Source: Ascoidea tarda (nom. inval.)
Lineage: Eukaryota; Ascomycota; Saccharomycetes; Ascoideales; Ascoideaceae
Length of the DNA: 28,957 nt
NCBI GenBank assembly: GCA_030560485.1
Contig: JAKTTS010000162.1
Span: forward strand, 1-28,957
Reading direction: 5' to 3'
Below the pieces are notes generated by a model. The model made no database searches and had not been told where the DNA came from. It worked only from the letters and a program-made list of their open reading frames with translations. The translations under genes were made by a program, and so were the position numbers. This document shows, in pieces, positions 12,975 through 21,254 of this stretch. Positions within the stretch are counted from its first letter, which is position 1. Every line of letters starts with the position of its first letter.

Positions 12975-13200
12975 TGTTGGAGATTGTTAATAGAGGAAAA
13001 ATTATTTAAGAGGTAAAATGGTAATAGTACGGCAGTAGTCAATACGGTAATGAAAGGGCAAAAATGCAAACAAGAAAATTGAAGTGGAAGGATCAAATTA
13101 TATACGTCGTAGATTACTGGACAACTTGTTCTTTCAGCACGGAGATCACGCACCTGCAGTAGTGCGTGCATAGTGGTTAATGATAGTTTACGTTTTAACA
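12975..13200 (-). repeat. 5' LTR of element B
   Basis: On the minus strand it runs from TGTTAAAACGTAAAC at 13200 to CTCCAACA at 12975, about 226 bp, with TG...CA ends. It aligns with the LTRs at 3114-3338 and 3806-4040, including the CACGCACTACTGCAGGTGCG block (about 13150-13175). The first bases inside it (GTTATTAATT, then GAATCGCAT) look like a worn form of the primer-binding site and following bases of element A. Confidence 0.8.
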
Positions 13201-13884
13201 AAAGTTCAACATCGTAACAAAAATTATTCGATTAACGAGAACCGAATGGAGTTATTCGACCACATTCCAACACTATACTTCTTTGCCGATATACGGAAAG
13301 TCTGTTTATTAAAACATTGAACCCGAATTAAGTTTTTCACAATGTTTTCAGATCTATTTATCATATAACTAATTGATCGGTCCGGTCCGAAAGTTCGTTT
13401 TTGAGGTTTTGCAAAATCTGTTAATGAGAATGAAGGATATTTTTTTTTTCAACCCGTGGGGCGATATTCGTTTTGTCGGATTATTTTTGTGGTTTTGCTT
13501 TGTGTATTTTTGGTTTTTTTTAGAGGTAGCTGTAGCTTTGTCGGACGAAAAGAGAATTTAAATGGCAATTTTTTGATTTATTCTCAAGATTAAGAATGAG
13601 TAATTATTTTTGAAGATGAGAAAGCTTATCATGAAAGGTAATAATAGTAACTGTGATTTTTGCACTGTCTCTGTTTTTTTTTCAGTTACGCATCAGAACT
13701 CCTCTTTATGAGCTTCTAGTCGATTGAGGTTTTAGGTAGCCTTTTCGGACTCCTAGAAATTTTATTTTTAATTACCATTCACAATAAATATGTAACTTCT
13801 ATAAAATGTTTGATTTTATTTTATTATATTTTATTAAATCTAATTCAAATTTATATTTTTACAAATTAATAAACATTGTTTCGA
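13201..13884. other. Intergenic region between relic B and the LRR gene
   Basis: About 680 bp of AT-rich, locally T-rich sequence forms the 5' flank of the LRR gene. I find no convincing gene. A short open stretch at 13373-13561 starts with TTG and is T-rich; it is not supported. No recognisable regulatory site beyond AT-rich runs close to the start codon. Confidence 0.4.
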
Positions 13885-15459
13885 ATGAAGATTGACCTTT
13901 TACAGTTTCCATCTTTCTTATTACAAAATATTTTCGAAAATATATATAACTCTCAAGGCAATGACGGTTATAAAATAATTTTGTTGTTGAGTCTTTCAAA
14001 TTATCAAGTTATTTCTGTGTTATCCAACCAATTATTGTATGAACGTCTTACTTTTGATTTGTTTAAAGCTTCAAAACCTACTTTTTTGGAAAGCAAGGGA
14101 TTGAAGATTTCGTTAAAGAATTTAAAGGTTTTTAAAAGTCGGTTACTATTATTCACAAAGCAGGTTACTTTGAATATTTGCTCACATAATGATGAAAGTG
14201 AGTATGATGCTATGGTCGAAAATATGAATGAATTGAAAAAGATTATTAGACAAAAAAATATCAAAACCAGACAAAATTTTCACAATACCACTGTTTCACA
14301 AATCAAAAGCTTTATTGAAAATGTTGAAAAACGCAATAGCAATAACTGCAGGTTGAGGGGAATTAATAATAGTATTGTATGTGAACATTTTGACAATGAC
14401 TTCCACCAAAAAAACTGGTTTTCCAAAAATAATTCATGTCAGCTAAATTTTTTCTATTTTCCACTTTTATATAGTAACGAACAGGCCGGTGGATTTCATG
14501 GACCGTTTGCTAGAAACAACAATATTAGTTATACCAATAATGACAATTCAAACAGTGATGCTCACTATTGTTTGAAAACCTTTACCAGTAAAATATTGAA
14601 TAATACACTCAACTTGAAAAGATTGACCTTGGTGGGAATGAATTTGAAAACCATCAAAGATTTAAAATATTCCAGTTCAAAGTTAAATATGACATTGAAC
14701 TATTTAAATTTATCATCAAATCAGTTAATTAGTCTTGATGGCCTTCAAAATTTCATCAGTTTAAAAACCCTTGTTGTGAAAAACAACAAATTAAGTGACA
14801 TTTCTGGTGCTGGGCATTTAATTAACTTAAGGGATCTCAATCTATCAAACAACTTCAATTTAAAAAAAATTGACGATGGGTTTAAGAATCTAATTAAATT
14901 AAAAAGATTGATTGTGAAAGGGTGTAATCAGATTGGGAAGTTGGAGAATTTAGAAAATCTAAAAAGGCTTGAAGTATTAATAATTAAATGCTCCAATATC
15001 AAACGAATTGAAAATTTGAACCATCTAACCAGGCTCAAAGTATTGGACTTGTCATTTAATTGCTCCATTAGAAAAATAGAGAATATTGATTGTTTGAAGA
15101 GTTTAGAAAGGTTGAGTTTATATCGATGCAAAATCAAAAAAATTGAGAATTTGGATAATCTAAACCGATTGGAATCTTTGGATCTTGGAGGAAACAATAT
15201 CAGAGAAGTCGGTGGATTGGATAAGTTAAAATCATTGGGAGAGTTGTATCTTGATAAAAACAATTTTGAGTGCCCTGTTCCGAGCAACGTGGGCCTTCAG
15301 AACGATGGATGGAGGATGATAATTCCAGGCAAATTGGCGAGGCTTGAGAGAGTCACGATTGGCGATTTTACCACAATTCTCCGGCTGTGCCCTCTCCTTG
15401 TTGCCACAGGGAAAAGCTCCATGTTTATGGTGCAGAGGCAGGTTCCTCTTCGGTGCTAA
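13885..15459 (+). CDS. SDS22-type leucine-rich-repeat protein with F-box-like N-terminus
   Basis: The first ATG gives 524 residues. The upstream in-frame TTG at 13876 is not a plausible yeast start. Residues 1-60 (QFPSFLLQNIFENIYNS and a hydrophobic stretch after it) resemble the opening of an F-box, but a full F-box is not certain. Residues about 240-462 hold roughly ten repeats of the 22-residue SDS22 kind, with the period I-x2-IENL-x2-L-x2-L-x2-L-x-L. Such repeats bind partner proteins. If the N-terminus is an F-box, the protein would be a substrate adaptor for an SCF ubiquitin ligase; this is inference. S. cerevisiae Sds22 is shorter (about 340 residues) and lacks the N-terminal part. Residues 462-524 lose the repeat pattern and the DNA there is clearly less AT-rich, so the C-terminus may be altered. 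Confidence 0.75.
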   Translation: MKIDLLQFPSFLLQNIFENIYNSQGNDGYKIILLLSLSNYQVISVLSNQLLYERLTFDLFKASKPTFLESKGLKISLKNLKVFKSRLLLFTKQVTLNICSHNDESEYDAMVENMNELKKIIRQKNIKTRQNFHNTTVSQIKSFIENVEKRNSNNCRLRGINNSIVCEHFDNDFHQKNWFSKNNSCQLNFFYFPLLYSNEQAGGFHGPFARNNNISYTNNDNSNSDAHYCLKTFTSKILNNTLNLKRLTLVGMNLKTIKDLKYSSSKLNMTLNYLNLSSNQLISLDGLQNFISLKTLVVKNNKLSDISGAGHLINLRDLNLSNNFNLKKIDDGFKNLIKLKRLIVKGCNQIGKLENLENLKRLEVLIIKCSNIKRIENLNHLTRLKVLDLSFNCSIRKIENIDCLKSLERLSLYRCKIKKIENLDNLNRLESLDLGGNNIREVGGLDKLKSLGELYLDKNNFECPVPSNVGLQNDGWRMIIPGKLARLERVTIGDFTTILRLCPLLVATGKSSMFMVQRQVPLRC

Positions 15460-15623
15460 AAACACAGGCAATTCCCAATATCGCATTAGGCAATTCTTAC
15501 ATATTTGGTTATACTTTAATTTATATTCTAGATTGCTACATCCGGCTCAGATCCGTGCAGCATTTGCCGAATCATTTTACCGAAACACATGCTCAAAGCG
15601 GTGTTTTTGATTGTTCTTCTTCC

Positions 15624-15631
15624 ATGACGTC
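15624..15631 (+). promoter_or_regulatory. CRE-like site ATGACGTC
   Basis: ATGACGTC is a full match to the ATF/CREB bZIP half-site pair (Sko1/Aca1-type in yeast), about 315 bp upstream of the wall-protein ATG. Osmotic and wall-stress control of wall genes through Sko1 is known in yeasts; its use here is inference from a short motif. Confidence 0.3.
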
Positions 15632-15694
15632 GCGCAAAATCAACCACAGATCAGAAGCAAGGTGAATCACCAGCAACATCAGTAGAATCTGCTT

Positions 15695-15700
15695 CACGTG
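15695..15700 (+). promoter_or_regulatory. E-box CACGTG
   Basis: The palindrome CACGTG lies about 245 bp upstream of the wall-protein ATG. It is the core bound by Cbf1, Pho4 and relatives in yeasts. A six-base match can occur by chance. Confidence 0.25.
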
Positions 15701-15942
15701 CGAGAAACACCTTTTTGAAGGTTCCAACATACGTAATACTGCTTTGACTGGGGTTTCTGTAATTCATCTGCATTGATTGTTATTCCACCAATCTAAAAAT
15801 AAAATGACATAAGTGTATCAAACAATTCTTGGAGTGGATATTTAACCAACAAACATTTCACCGATTTTGCTAAAACATTGCAGTAGTACTTTTTGGTTTT
15901 AATTTTTCAGACTAAGTTCATCTATTAAATATACAACTGAAA

Positions 15943-16788
15943 ATGCAATTTTCAAACTGGAGAGCTATTACTTTAGCGTTGTTAGCATCAACTGTTAAAT
16001 CTGACAGGACCTTTTCATTAGTTGCTGTTGGCGATAATTTTTCAAGTGTGCCAGTGGTTTACAATGAAAACACTTCTTCCTACTTGCGCCTCAAAGACGA
16101 TTCTGGTGAAGCTGTTTCCTTTATATTATATGAGCCATCCGGATACTTAGCTCTTTTGTCCGACACTTCCAAATATGTTTCTGCTGATGCTGACGGATTA
16201 CATATTGAGGACCAAAGCGGCGCATCAAAGGACTTTGGCCTTAACGACGAAGGCAACTTGAGATTCACTGCTTCTTTCCAAGGGTTTTGGGCTTGTGAAA
16301 ACGACGATGGAACCTTCAATATAGCCAACTGGCAATGCTCCTCCAATGCTGTTAGTTTGGTTCCTGTGGGTGTTTCTGAAAGCAGCTCTTCCGGTTCTTC
16401 TGGAGTACCTGTTGATTCTTCTGCCTCTCTGTCTCCCTTGGCTTTTTCCGTTTCATCTCTCTCTGAAGTGAGCTCCGTCTCTTCTGTCGTCTCTTCCGTT
16501 GTTTCTTCCGTTGCTCCTTCAGTGGTCTCTTCCTCTGCTCTTTCCGCTACTTCTTCCGCTGCTTCCACCGTCGGTTCTTCTTACGTTTCTTCCGACGCTG
16601 ATTCCCACGTTTCCTCCCACGTTTCTTCCAGTTCCCACTTCTCTGCTTCCCATTTCTCCGAATCCTCGCTTGTTTCCTCTAACTCTTCCTCTTCTCACTC
16701 TGTTGCTGAAAACTCCATCAATGCCGCTACCTCTGTGGGTGTAACTGCTTTGTCTCTTCTTTTTGCTGCTGGCGTGGCTTTATTTTAG
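15943..16788 (+). CDS. GPI-anchored cell-wall mannoprotein, Cwp1-like
   Basis: This 281-residue protein has the full plan of a GPI wall protein. Residues 1-20 are a signal peptide (hydrophobic ITLALLAST, cleavage near KS-D). Residues about 23-143 form a compact domain opening FSLVAVGD, with two cysteines (FWAC and NWQC) that could pair. Residues about 144-255 are Ser/Val/Ala-rich and probably O-mannosylated. Residues 257-281 form a C-terminal GPI signal (Asn-Ser site, then a hydrophobic tail ending GVALF). The N-terminal domain resembles S. cerevisiae Cwp1 in layout (FGLVSI opening, GFYAI-like and VAIRP-like closing segments). Codon use is strongly biased to TCT/TCC/GCT/GTT, unlike its neighbours, which suggests high expression. 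Family assignment is from memory of Cwp1; a lineage-specific wall protein is possible. Confidence 0.8.
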   Translation: MQFSNWRAITLALLASTVKSDRTFSLVAVGDNFSSVPVVYNENTSSYLRLKDDSGEAVSFILYEPSGYLALLSDTSKYVSADADGLHIEDQSGASKDFGLNDEGNLRFTASFQGFWACENDDGTFNIANWQCSSNAVSLVPVGVSESSSSGSSGVPVDSSASLSPLAFSVSSLSEVSSVSSVVSSVVSSVAPSVVSSSALSATSSAASTVGSSYVSSDADSHVSSHVSSSSHFSASHFSESSLVSSNSSSSHSVAENSINAATSVGVTALSLLFAAGVALF

Positions 16789-16849
16789 GTCTATTGTCTA
16801 GCCTCACAAATAATTGCTAATTTGCTACTCAAATTGATTTATTTTCCAA

Positions 16850-16891
16850 ATAACAAGTATTATTTTCTATATAACAAGTATTATATTCTAG
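16850..16891. repeat. 21-bp tandem duplication in convergent 3' flank
   Basis: Two copies of ATAACAAGTATTATxTTCTA lie 21 bases apart between the wall-protein gene and HOP2, the second copy reaching the HOP2 stop region. This may be a simple slippage duplication. Both genes end here, so it lies in overlapping 3' untranslated sequence. Confidence 0.5.
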
Positions 16892-17706
16892 AATGAATTG
16901 ATTGGTTCACATCCTATTGCTTCCAACAATTCATCCACTTTACTTAAGTTTTCTTTCATCACATATATAAATTCTTTATAGATTTTGAATCTCAATTTAA
17001 ACTCTCTTTCATAAATAACTTCCAACTTTCTTATTTTTTCTTTTTTTTTCTCATTCTTATTGTTGATGGTGTCTTTTTTTCCACCCAATTCCTCTTGATA
17101 TTTTTTTATCTTTAATTCTACATCCGTAATCCTTTGTTGAACCGAAAAAAAATTATTCACCAACTGTTCATTATCGGCTTCACTGATAATCAAACTGTAT
17201 TCCCCATTTAAACTTTTAAATTTGTTTTCCAACTCACTTAGTTCTTTTTTGATTTGGTTTATATCTTCTATTGTATAATCACTAGCATCTCTATCCCCAT
17301 CACTAATATCTTCAGCACCACTTTTCTTCTCGGCTTTATTTTCTTGTTGCAAGCAAACATAAAATGTTTGTTTCCCATAGCTCTTTGCTATGATTTTCTT
17401 GCAACTGCTTAGTTTTTCTAGTCCCTTCACCACATTCCCCTTTGATATCCTGGTGCTTTTACTTTTACTATTCAAGCTTTGTAGGTTTAAATATATATCA
17501 TTTAACGAGTATGGTCGATATTGTTCATTGAGATAATTCAATATATTACTATCCGACTCACTTAACTCGATATTTTGAAGTTTTTTAATTTCTTGGATGT
17601 CTTCACTTGTATTCTTCTCAGTTTTAGTACTATCACTGCTATCCTTATTATCATTTGATCCAGCAGATTTCTTTTGTCTTTTTTTTGGTGGCATCCTAAT
17701 TGCCAT
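16888..17706 (-). CDS. HOP2: Hop2, meiotic homologous-pairing protein (TBPIP family)
   Basis: The protein has 272 residues in one exon. Hop2 acts with Mnd1 in meiotic prophase, binding DNA and stimulating Dmc1/Rad51 strand exchange so that homologues pair correctly. Residues about 48-119 form the winged-helix DNA-binding domain: NYLNEQYRPYSLNDI is very close to DYLVSQYKPFSVNDI of S. cerevisiae Hop2, and GKQTFYVC corresponds to GKIIIYSC. Residues about 145-245 are coiled coil for pairing with Mnd1. The end DELLEAIGCEPI matches NEFLEEIGFEDI. It is longer than the usual 218 or so residues because of an acidic/Ser-rich linker (about 120-145) and a basic N-terminus (PPKKRQKK). As I recall, the S. 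cerevisiae gene has introns; none is needed here. A URS1-like site upstream fits meiotic control. Confidence 0.93.
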   Translation of the reverse strand: MAIRMPPKKRQKKSAGSNDNKDSSDSTKTEKNTSEDIQEIKKLQNIELSESDSNILNYLNEQYRPYSLNDIYLNLQSLNSKSKSTRISKGNVVKGLEKLSSCKKIIAKSYGKQTFYVCLQQENKAEKKSGAEDISDGDRDASDYTIEDINQIKKELSELENKFKSLNGEYSLIISEADNEQLVNNFFSVQQRITDVELKIKKYQEELGGKKDTINNKNEKKKEKIRKLEVIYEREFKLRFKIYKEFIYVMKENLSKVDELLEAIGCEPINSF

Positions 17707-17837
17707 TTACTTTACTTCAAAATGAAATACTTTTAGAACAATCCATCTTCTATTTCACCTTATATATATTCTATTTTGGCTATCTAGTCATACAACAACG
17801 CTGATGTTGTGCCTCAATTATCACTTTTAAAAAAACC

Positions 17838-17847
17838 TAACCGCCGA
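17838..17847 (-). promoter_or_regulatory. URS1-like Ume6 site upstream of HOP2
   Basis: TAACCGCCGA differs by one base from the URS1 consensus TAGCCGCCGA and keeps the essential CCGCCGA core. It lies about 132-141 bp before the HOP2 ATG, the usual place for URS1 in early meiotic genes. URS1 is bound by Ume6, which represses in mitosis and, with Ime1, activates in meiosis. A TATA-like run (TATATATATT, near 17761) lies between it and the start. Confidence 0.65.
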
Positions 17848-17942
17848 CACAATTCTCATCAATATTTAAACTGCCTGATTTCTGCTTCATCTTTTGCGTT
17901 CTTTTCTTTCTTCAATTGAATTAATTTGCTTTAATTAATATC

Positions 17943-20900
17943 TCAATGAATCTCTTCTGGCATTTTCATGATGTTAACCACCAAAGAACTCCATCCTGTA
18001 AACCCATTGGCTCCTTTTCCTTTTCCATCGTGTTCAAAATACGACTCCCAAACAAATCCTGTTCTAACCCACTCCTCATAAATATTGTTTGCCAAATTAA
18101 CTCGTAAGTCTCCATATAACTTACCACCTAGCCTTTTGATTTCAATATTCTCACTCCTTTCAACATAATACTTGACGCTCTCTAAAATTAAATAGTTTAT
18201 ATTAACCCATATAGATCCTCTCCAATAATCCTCTCCTTCTCTAAAATATTCGTCCCTTTGACTTAAACTTCGAATTCCAAACTCACTGAATAACTCATCC
18301 CCATCTGATATCAACTTAATAATACCCAATATATGCCTTTCCGATTCCACGCTTTCATTAACAGGTATTAATTTCAATAAAAATGGAAAGAGTGAAATAT
18401 ATCCTTTGTGGCAAACCAACTCATCCTCGTCATCTAAATTCATATGAATATCACAGTAACATTTTGATTCTTCTGACCAAAATACTTTTTCAATATTTTT
18501 AACTATTCTTTTCTCAATTTCATCAAATTTATTATAGTCATCCTCATAATTCAACAACCGCGCAATTTCCTTCATAGCTTTACTCATAACGCCAATCCAT
18601 GACATTAAATCGATATTTAACTCTGTTAAATCTGCGTTTTCGCATCTTGGGTAATCATCCAACCCTGATGGCAAGCAGTGAGTTTCAGTTCTACCAACCC
18701 ATCTATAAACCTCTTCGCTAAATGGGTATTCTCTTTCCAACTCCTCTGTTTCTCCCCTTTGAGTCTTTCTAAACCAGTAGTAATGTTTTTTCAATTTGGG
18801 ATATATACTTCGGGCATAATCCACCAATAATCTGGGATGCGTCAAATGTAAATCTGTTGATTCCTTGTCTGTAATCTCTTCATTTATACTCCCTGAATAA
18901 TCTTCTTTCAATTCGTGAGGTTTCATTTCATGTAATTTTTCCAATATTTCAGAAAATAATAACATCAATGTTGGTGGATTCCCAATTTTAGCATTCTGGG
19001 TTTGAAATTTCTTGGGAACAAAATTTCTAGATTCTGGTCCTAATATTTGCTCCCTAGCAATCCATCCATCGTCATCAATTAAATTGAACCAGCTTTTTAA
19101 TATTTCTAGCGTCAAGTCAAAATCAAAATCAATCAACGAAATTAAATGAAACCCTTCATCCCAATAAAATCCTCTTGGAAAAAAGCTTCTGGTGGGCACT
19201 AATGTCAATAATTCATATGGGCCTTCTAATTTACCATTTGTCAATTCCACTTCTGAAAAATTTTCCTCGTCAATTTCTGTAACCCTATCAACAATTTGGC
19301 TCCCATGAAAATAGCTTAATCCACCCATTAAACTAGAAATGATTTCCTTTGCAAACTTTGAATACTTTTGTTTATTAAATGGTGGTTGTAGTTTGAATTT
19401 TTGATTGAACTTTTCATCAAATGATATCAAATTTTCTGTTATTTTATTATTAATATTTTTTGAGGTTATTTTTGAATTGTCTTTCCAAGTTTCATCATCA
19501 AACTGATCTTCATCCCAATTACCATGATCACTTTGAGAATCCAAAGCTCTCTCTTTACTCTTTTTTTGATTGAATAGAATATCATATTCAAAGTCTCCTT
19601 CGTAAATCTTTTGAATAAAATGTAGATTACCTTTGTAATCATGTAAATCTCTTAAAATCAATCCATTGTAAGCCGGTAGAGATTGTAAATTTATAACTGT
19701 TCGATATTTTTCAGATAAGTCCTGGATGCTTTCTTGCAACATTGCTAAAAAGATATCCTTCGCTCTCCATACATTTTCATTTGGAGCAACAATTTCTAAA
19801 TGATGATTTTTTTTGGGGTCAAGACCCATTGATTCATAAATTCTTCTTTCTTTTAAAGTGATTCTTGTCATATCAAAATCGGGATGTTTATTTATTTGAG
19901 GGTCATCAGTGATTTCAATGTCAAACTTGCCAAAATCCTTTGTGAATCCATTTAATTTGATAGAACCTTCAAATCCGTTAATATCAGTTTTAATGTCACT
20001 CAACGTTAAATAATCTAGATTCTCCTCCATATCATACGTGCTAAAATCATCGGGATCAAAATCAATCTGTTTTTTATAGATACGATCTTCATCAAACGAC
20101 TCACTTTCAAGACCAATGTATGTAATAATCGAAATTTTAGAGTTTTGATGTAAAGAACTTGTACCAACCCCTTTGACTTTTAATCCCCAATTGTTCAAGT
20201 TTTTTTCATTTTTAATAAAATCAACAATAATATCAATATTTAACAAATCATCTTTAATAATTTGTCTACCACCTGTTCTCGGGTTAAATTTCAACCAACT
20301 GAATTTCTTAATTTTATCATTCATACCGACAAAATTACGTATATTTTGAAATCCCTGAATACTATCAGCATTAAACCACATCACACCTAACATAATTGAG
20401 TGTGGAATGTTTGCTCTAACTCCAATGTAACAATTAGGTCGGTATGGATTCCACCTCAATGATTCACCCTTTATCAGATTATAGCTTTCAGTTAAGTTAG
20501 AAGTAAGTTCTCCAACTTTTGAGTTAAAATTTTCGTTGGTTTCGGAATATGAATTATGTGTTACTTTGGTCTTTTCTAAATTCCTGTCATTGTGTTTATA
20601 AATGAGGTTTTCTTTAGATTGGTTTTCTTCTCCAATATCCACTTCAATATCCACTTTAATATCCACTTCTATATCCTCTTCTATATCCTCTTCTGGATTC
20701 TTTTCAATGTTATCTTCAACTTCATTGGTGCTTGAATCGTTTATTGTATTATTAGTTGATTGATTCTTACTTTCTTTTAAATATTTCTCACCATCAGCTA
20801 CCAACGGGTTAATTTGGTTCTGATTTGATTCTTCCCCTTGAGTTTCCTCTTTTTTTTCATTTTTCTTAAAATCATTTTTTTCCTCTTCAATAATTAGATT

Positions 20901-21254
20901 ATTATTGTTTTCAATTGTTGAGGTTGGATTTTGGTTTGAGGATGAATTTATTATATCCTCGTCCACTGAAAGCTTTGATGTGTTTATTAAATTCCCCAGC
21001 GCAATTGTTGCGTCACTGTGAATTGCCTTCAGTACCTTTATTTCCAGATCAGATTCTGACTGGTTGTGGTTAAATTGCATATATTCTCCACTCAAATCAC
21101 TGGTTGATTGCACACTCCACCTGCTTCCTGTTTCCTGGATTATTAAAGCAGCTGTTGACAGAGTGGTGGTATAATGCTCGACAAGCAAGTATGCTATGCC
21201 CACCATCACCAGCGGAAGAAGTACAAAGCACACTATTCTCTGTTTCGATAGCAT
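17943..21254 (-). CDS. CWH41: Mannosyl-oligosaccharide glucosidase I (GH63), ER
   Basis: The protein has 1103 residues. Glucosidase I removes the outermost alpha-1,2-glucose from Glc3Man9GlcNAc2 on newly made glycoproteins in the ER lumen, the first trimming step of N-glycans, and is also needed for normal beta-1,6-glucan. Residues about 8-26 form a signal anchor (type II membrane protein). Residues about 70-245 are an acidic, Asn/Ser/Glu-rich insert with a short DI-repeat. The GH63 N-terminal domain begins near 265 (RWNPYRPNCYIGVR; MLGVMWF). The catalytic (alpha/alpha) barrel includes FFPRGFYWDEGFHL (691-704), ETHCLPSGLDDYPR (near 860), YWRGSIWVNINYL (near 1010) and the end GFTGWSSLVV. It is about 270 residues longer than S. 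cerevisiae Cwh41 (833), mostly from the insert. It is divergent from the MFS gene. Confidence 0.95.
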   Translation of the reverse strand: MLSKQRIVCFVLLPLVMVGIAYLLVEHYTTTLSTAALIIQETGSRWSVQSTSDLSGEYMQFNHNQSESDLEIKVLKAIHSDATIALGNLINTSKLSVDEDIINSSSNQNPTSTIENNNNLIIEEEKNDFKKNEKKEETQGEESNQNQINPLVADGEKYLKESKNQSTNNTINDSSTNEVEDNIEKNPEEDIEEDIEVDIKVDIEVDIGEENQSKENLIYKHNDRNLEKTKVTHNSYSETNENFNSKVGELTSNLTESYNLIKGESLRWNPYRPNCYIGVRANIPHSIMLGVMWFNADSIQGFQNIRNFVGMNDKIKKFSWLKFNPRTGGRQIIKDDLLNIDIIVDFIKNEKNLNNWGLKVKGVGTSSLHQNSKISIITYIGLESESFDEDRIYKKQIDFDPDDFSTYDMEENLDYLTLSDIKTDINGFEGSIKLNGFTKDFGKFDIEITDDPQINKHPDFDMTRITLKERRIYESMGLDPKKNHHLEIVAPNENVWRAKDIFLAMLQESIQDLSEKYRTVINLQSLPAYNGLILRDLHDYKGNLHFIQKIYEGDFEYDILFNQKKSKERALDSQSDHGNWDEDQFDDETWKDNSKITSKNINNKITENLISFDEKFNQKFKLQPPFNKQKYSKFAKEIISSLMGGLSYFHGSQIVDRVTEIDEENFSEVELTNGKLEGPYELLTLVPTRSFFPRGFYWDEGFHLISLIDFDFDLTLEILKSWFNLIDDDGWIAREQILGPESRNFVPKKFQTQNAKIGNPPTLMLLFSEILEKLHEMKPHELKEDYSGSINEEITDKESTDLHLTHPRLLVDYARSIYPKLKKHYYWFRKTQRGETEELEREYPFSEEVYRWVGRTETHCLPSGLDDYPRCENADLTELNIDLMSWIGVMSKAMKEIARLLNYEDDYNKFDEIEKRIVKNIEKVFWSEESKCYCDIHMNLDDEDELVCHKGYISLFPFLLKLIPVNESVESERHILGIIKLISDGDELFSEFGIRSLSQRDEYFREGEDYWRGSIWVNINYLILESVKYYVERSENIEIKRLGGKLYGDLRVNLANNIYEEWVRTGFVWESYFEHDGKGKGANGFTGWSSLVVNIMKMPEEIH
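20633..20697 (-). repeat. 12-bp in-frame tandem repeat in the CWH41 insert
   Basis: About five copies of a 12-base unit (plus-strand ATATCCACTTCA and variants such as ATATCCTCTTCT) encode the four-residue repeats EEDI, EVDI and KVDI in the luminal insert. The unit keeps the reading frame, so copy number can change without breaking the protein. Confidence 0.65.

Larger units (their letters stand above)
8560..13200 (-). mobile_element. Element B: broken Ty1/copia LTR retrotransposon, inverted to A
   Basis: This is a fossil of about 4.6 kb on the minus strand and a diverged relative of element A. Matching blocks, read as reverse complement, include RNase H-like sequence near 9230-9300 (counterpart of 7720-7800), the reverse-transcriptase region near 10000-10150, the region before it at 10390-10560 (counterpart of 6440-6610) and the integrase C-terminal region near 11100. 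The 5' LTR is at the right end and a shortened 3' LTR is at the left. It is broken by many interruptions and is old. It lies tail to tail with element A. Confidence 0.8.
15460..15942. other. Upstream region of the wall-protein gene
   Basis: This is a noncoding stretch of about 480 bp. The first 200 bases are noticeably richer in G+C than the surroundings and continue a composition that begins inside the 3' end of the LRR gene (about 15265). It contains a CRE-like and an E-box-like site, listed separately, and an AT-rich TATA-like stretch near 15838. Overlapping short open frames at 15344-15665 are not supported as genes. Confidence 0.45.

Noticed and set aside
13373-13561. 62-residue open frame upstream of the LRR gene
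   Set aside because: It starts with TTG, is T-rich, and shows no domain.
14928-15486. Minus-strand frames opposite the LRR gene
   Set aside because: They are antisense shadows of a clear repeat-coding frame.
16080-16568. 162-residue Glu/Thr-rich minus-strand frame
   Set aside because: It is the antisense of the Ser-rich wall-protein region; composition explains its length.
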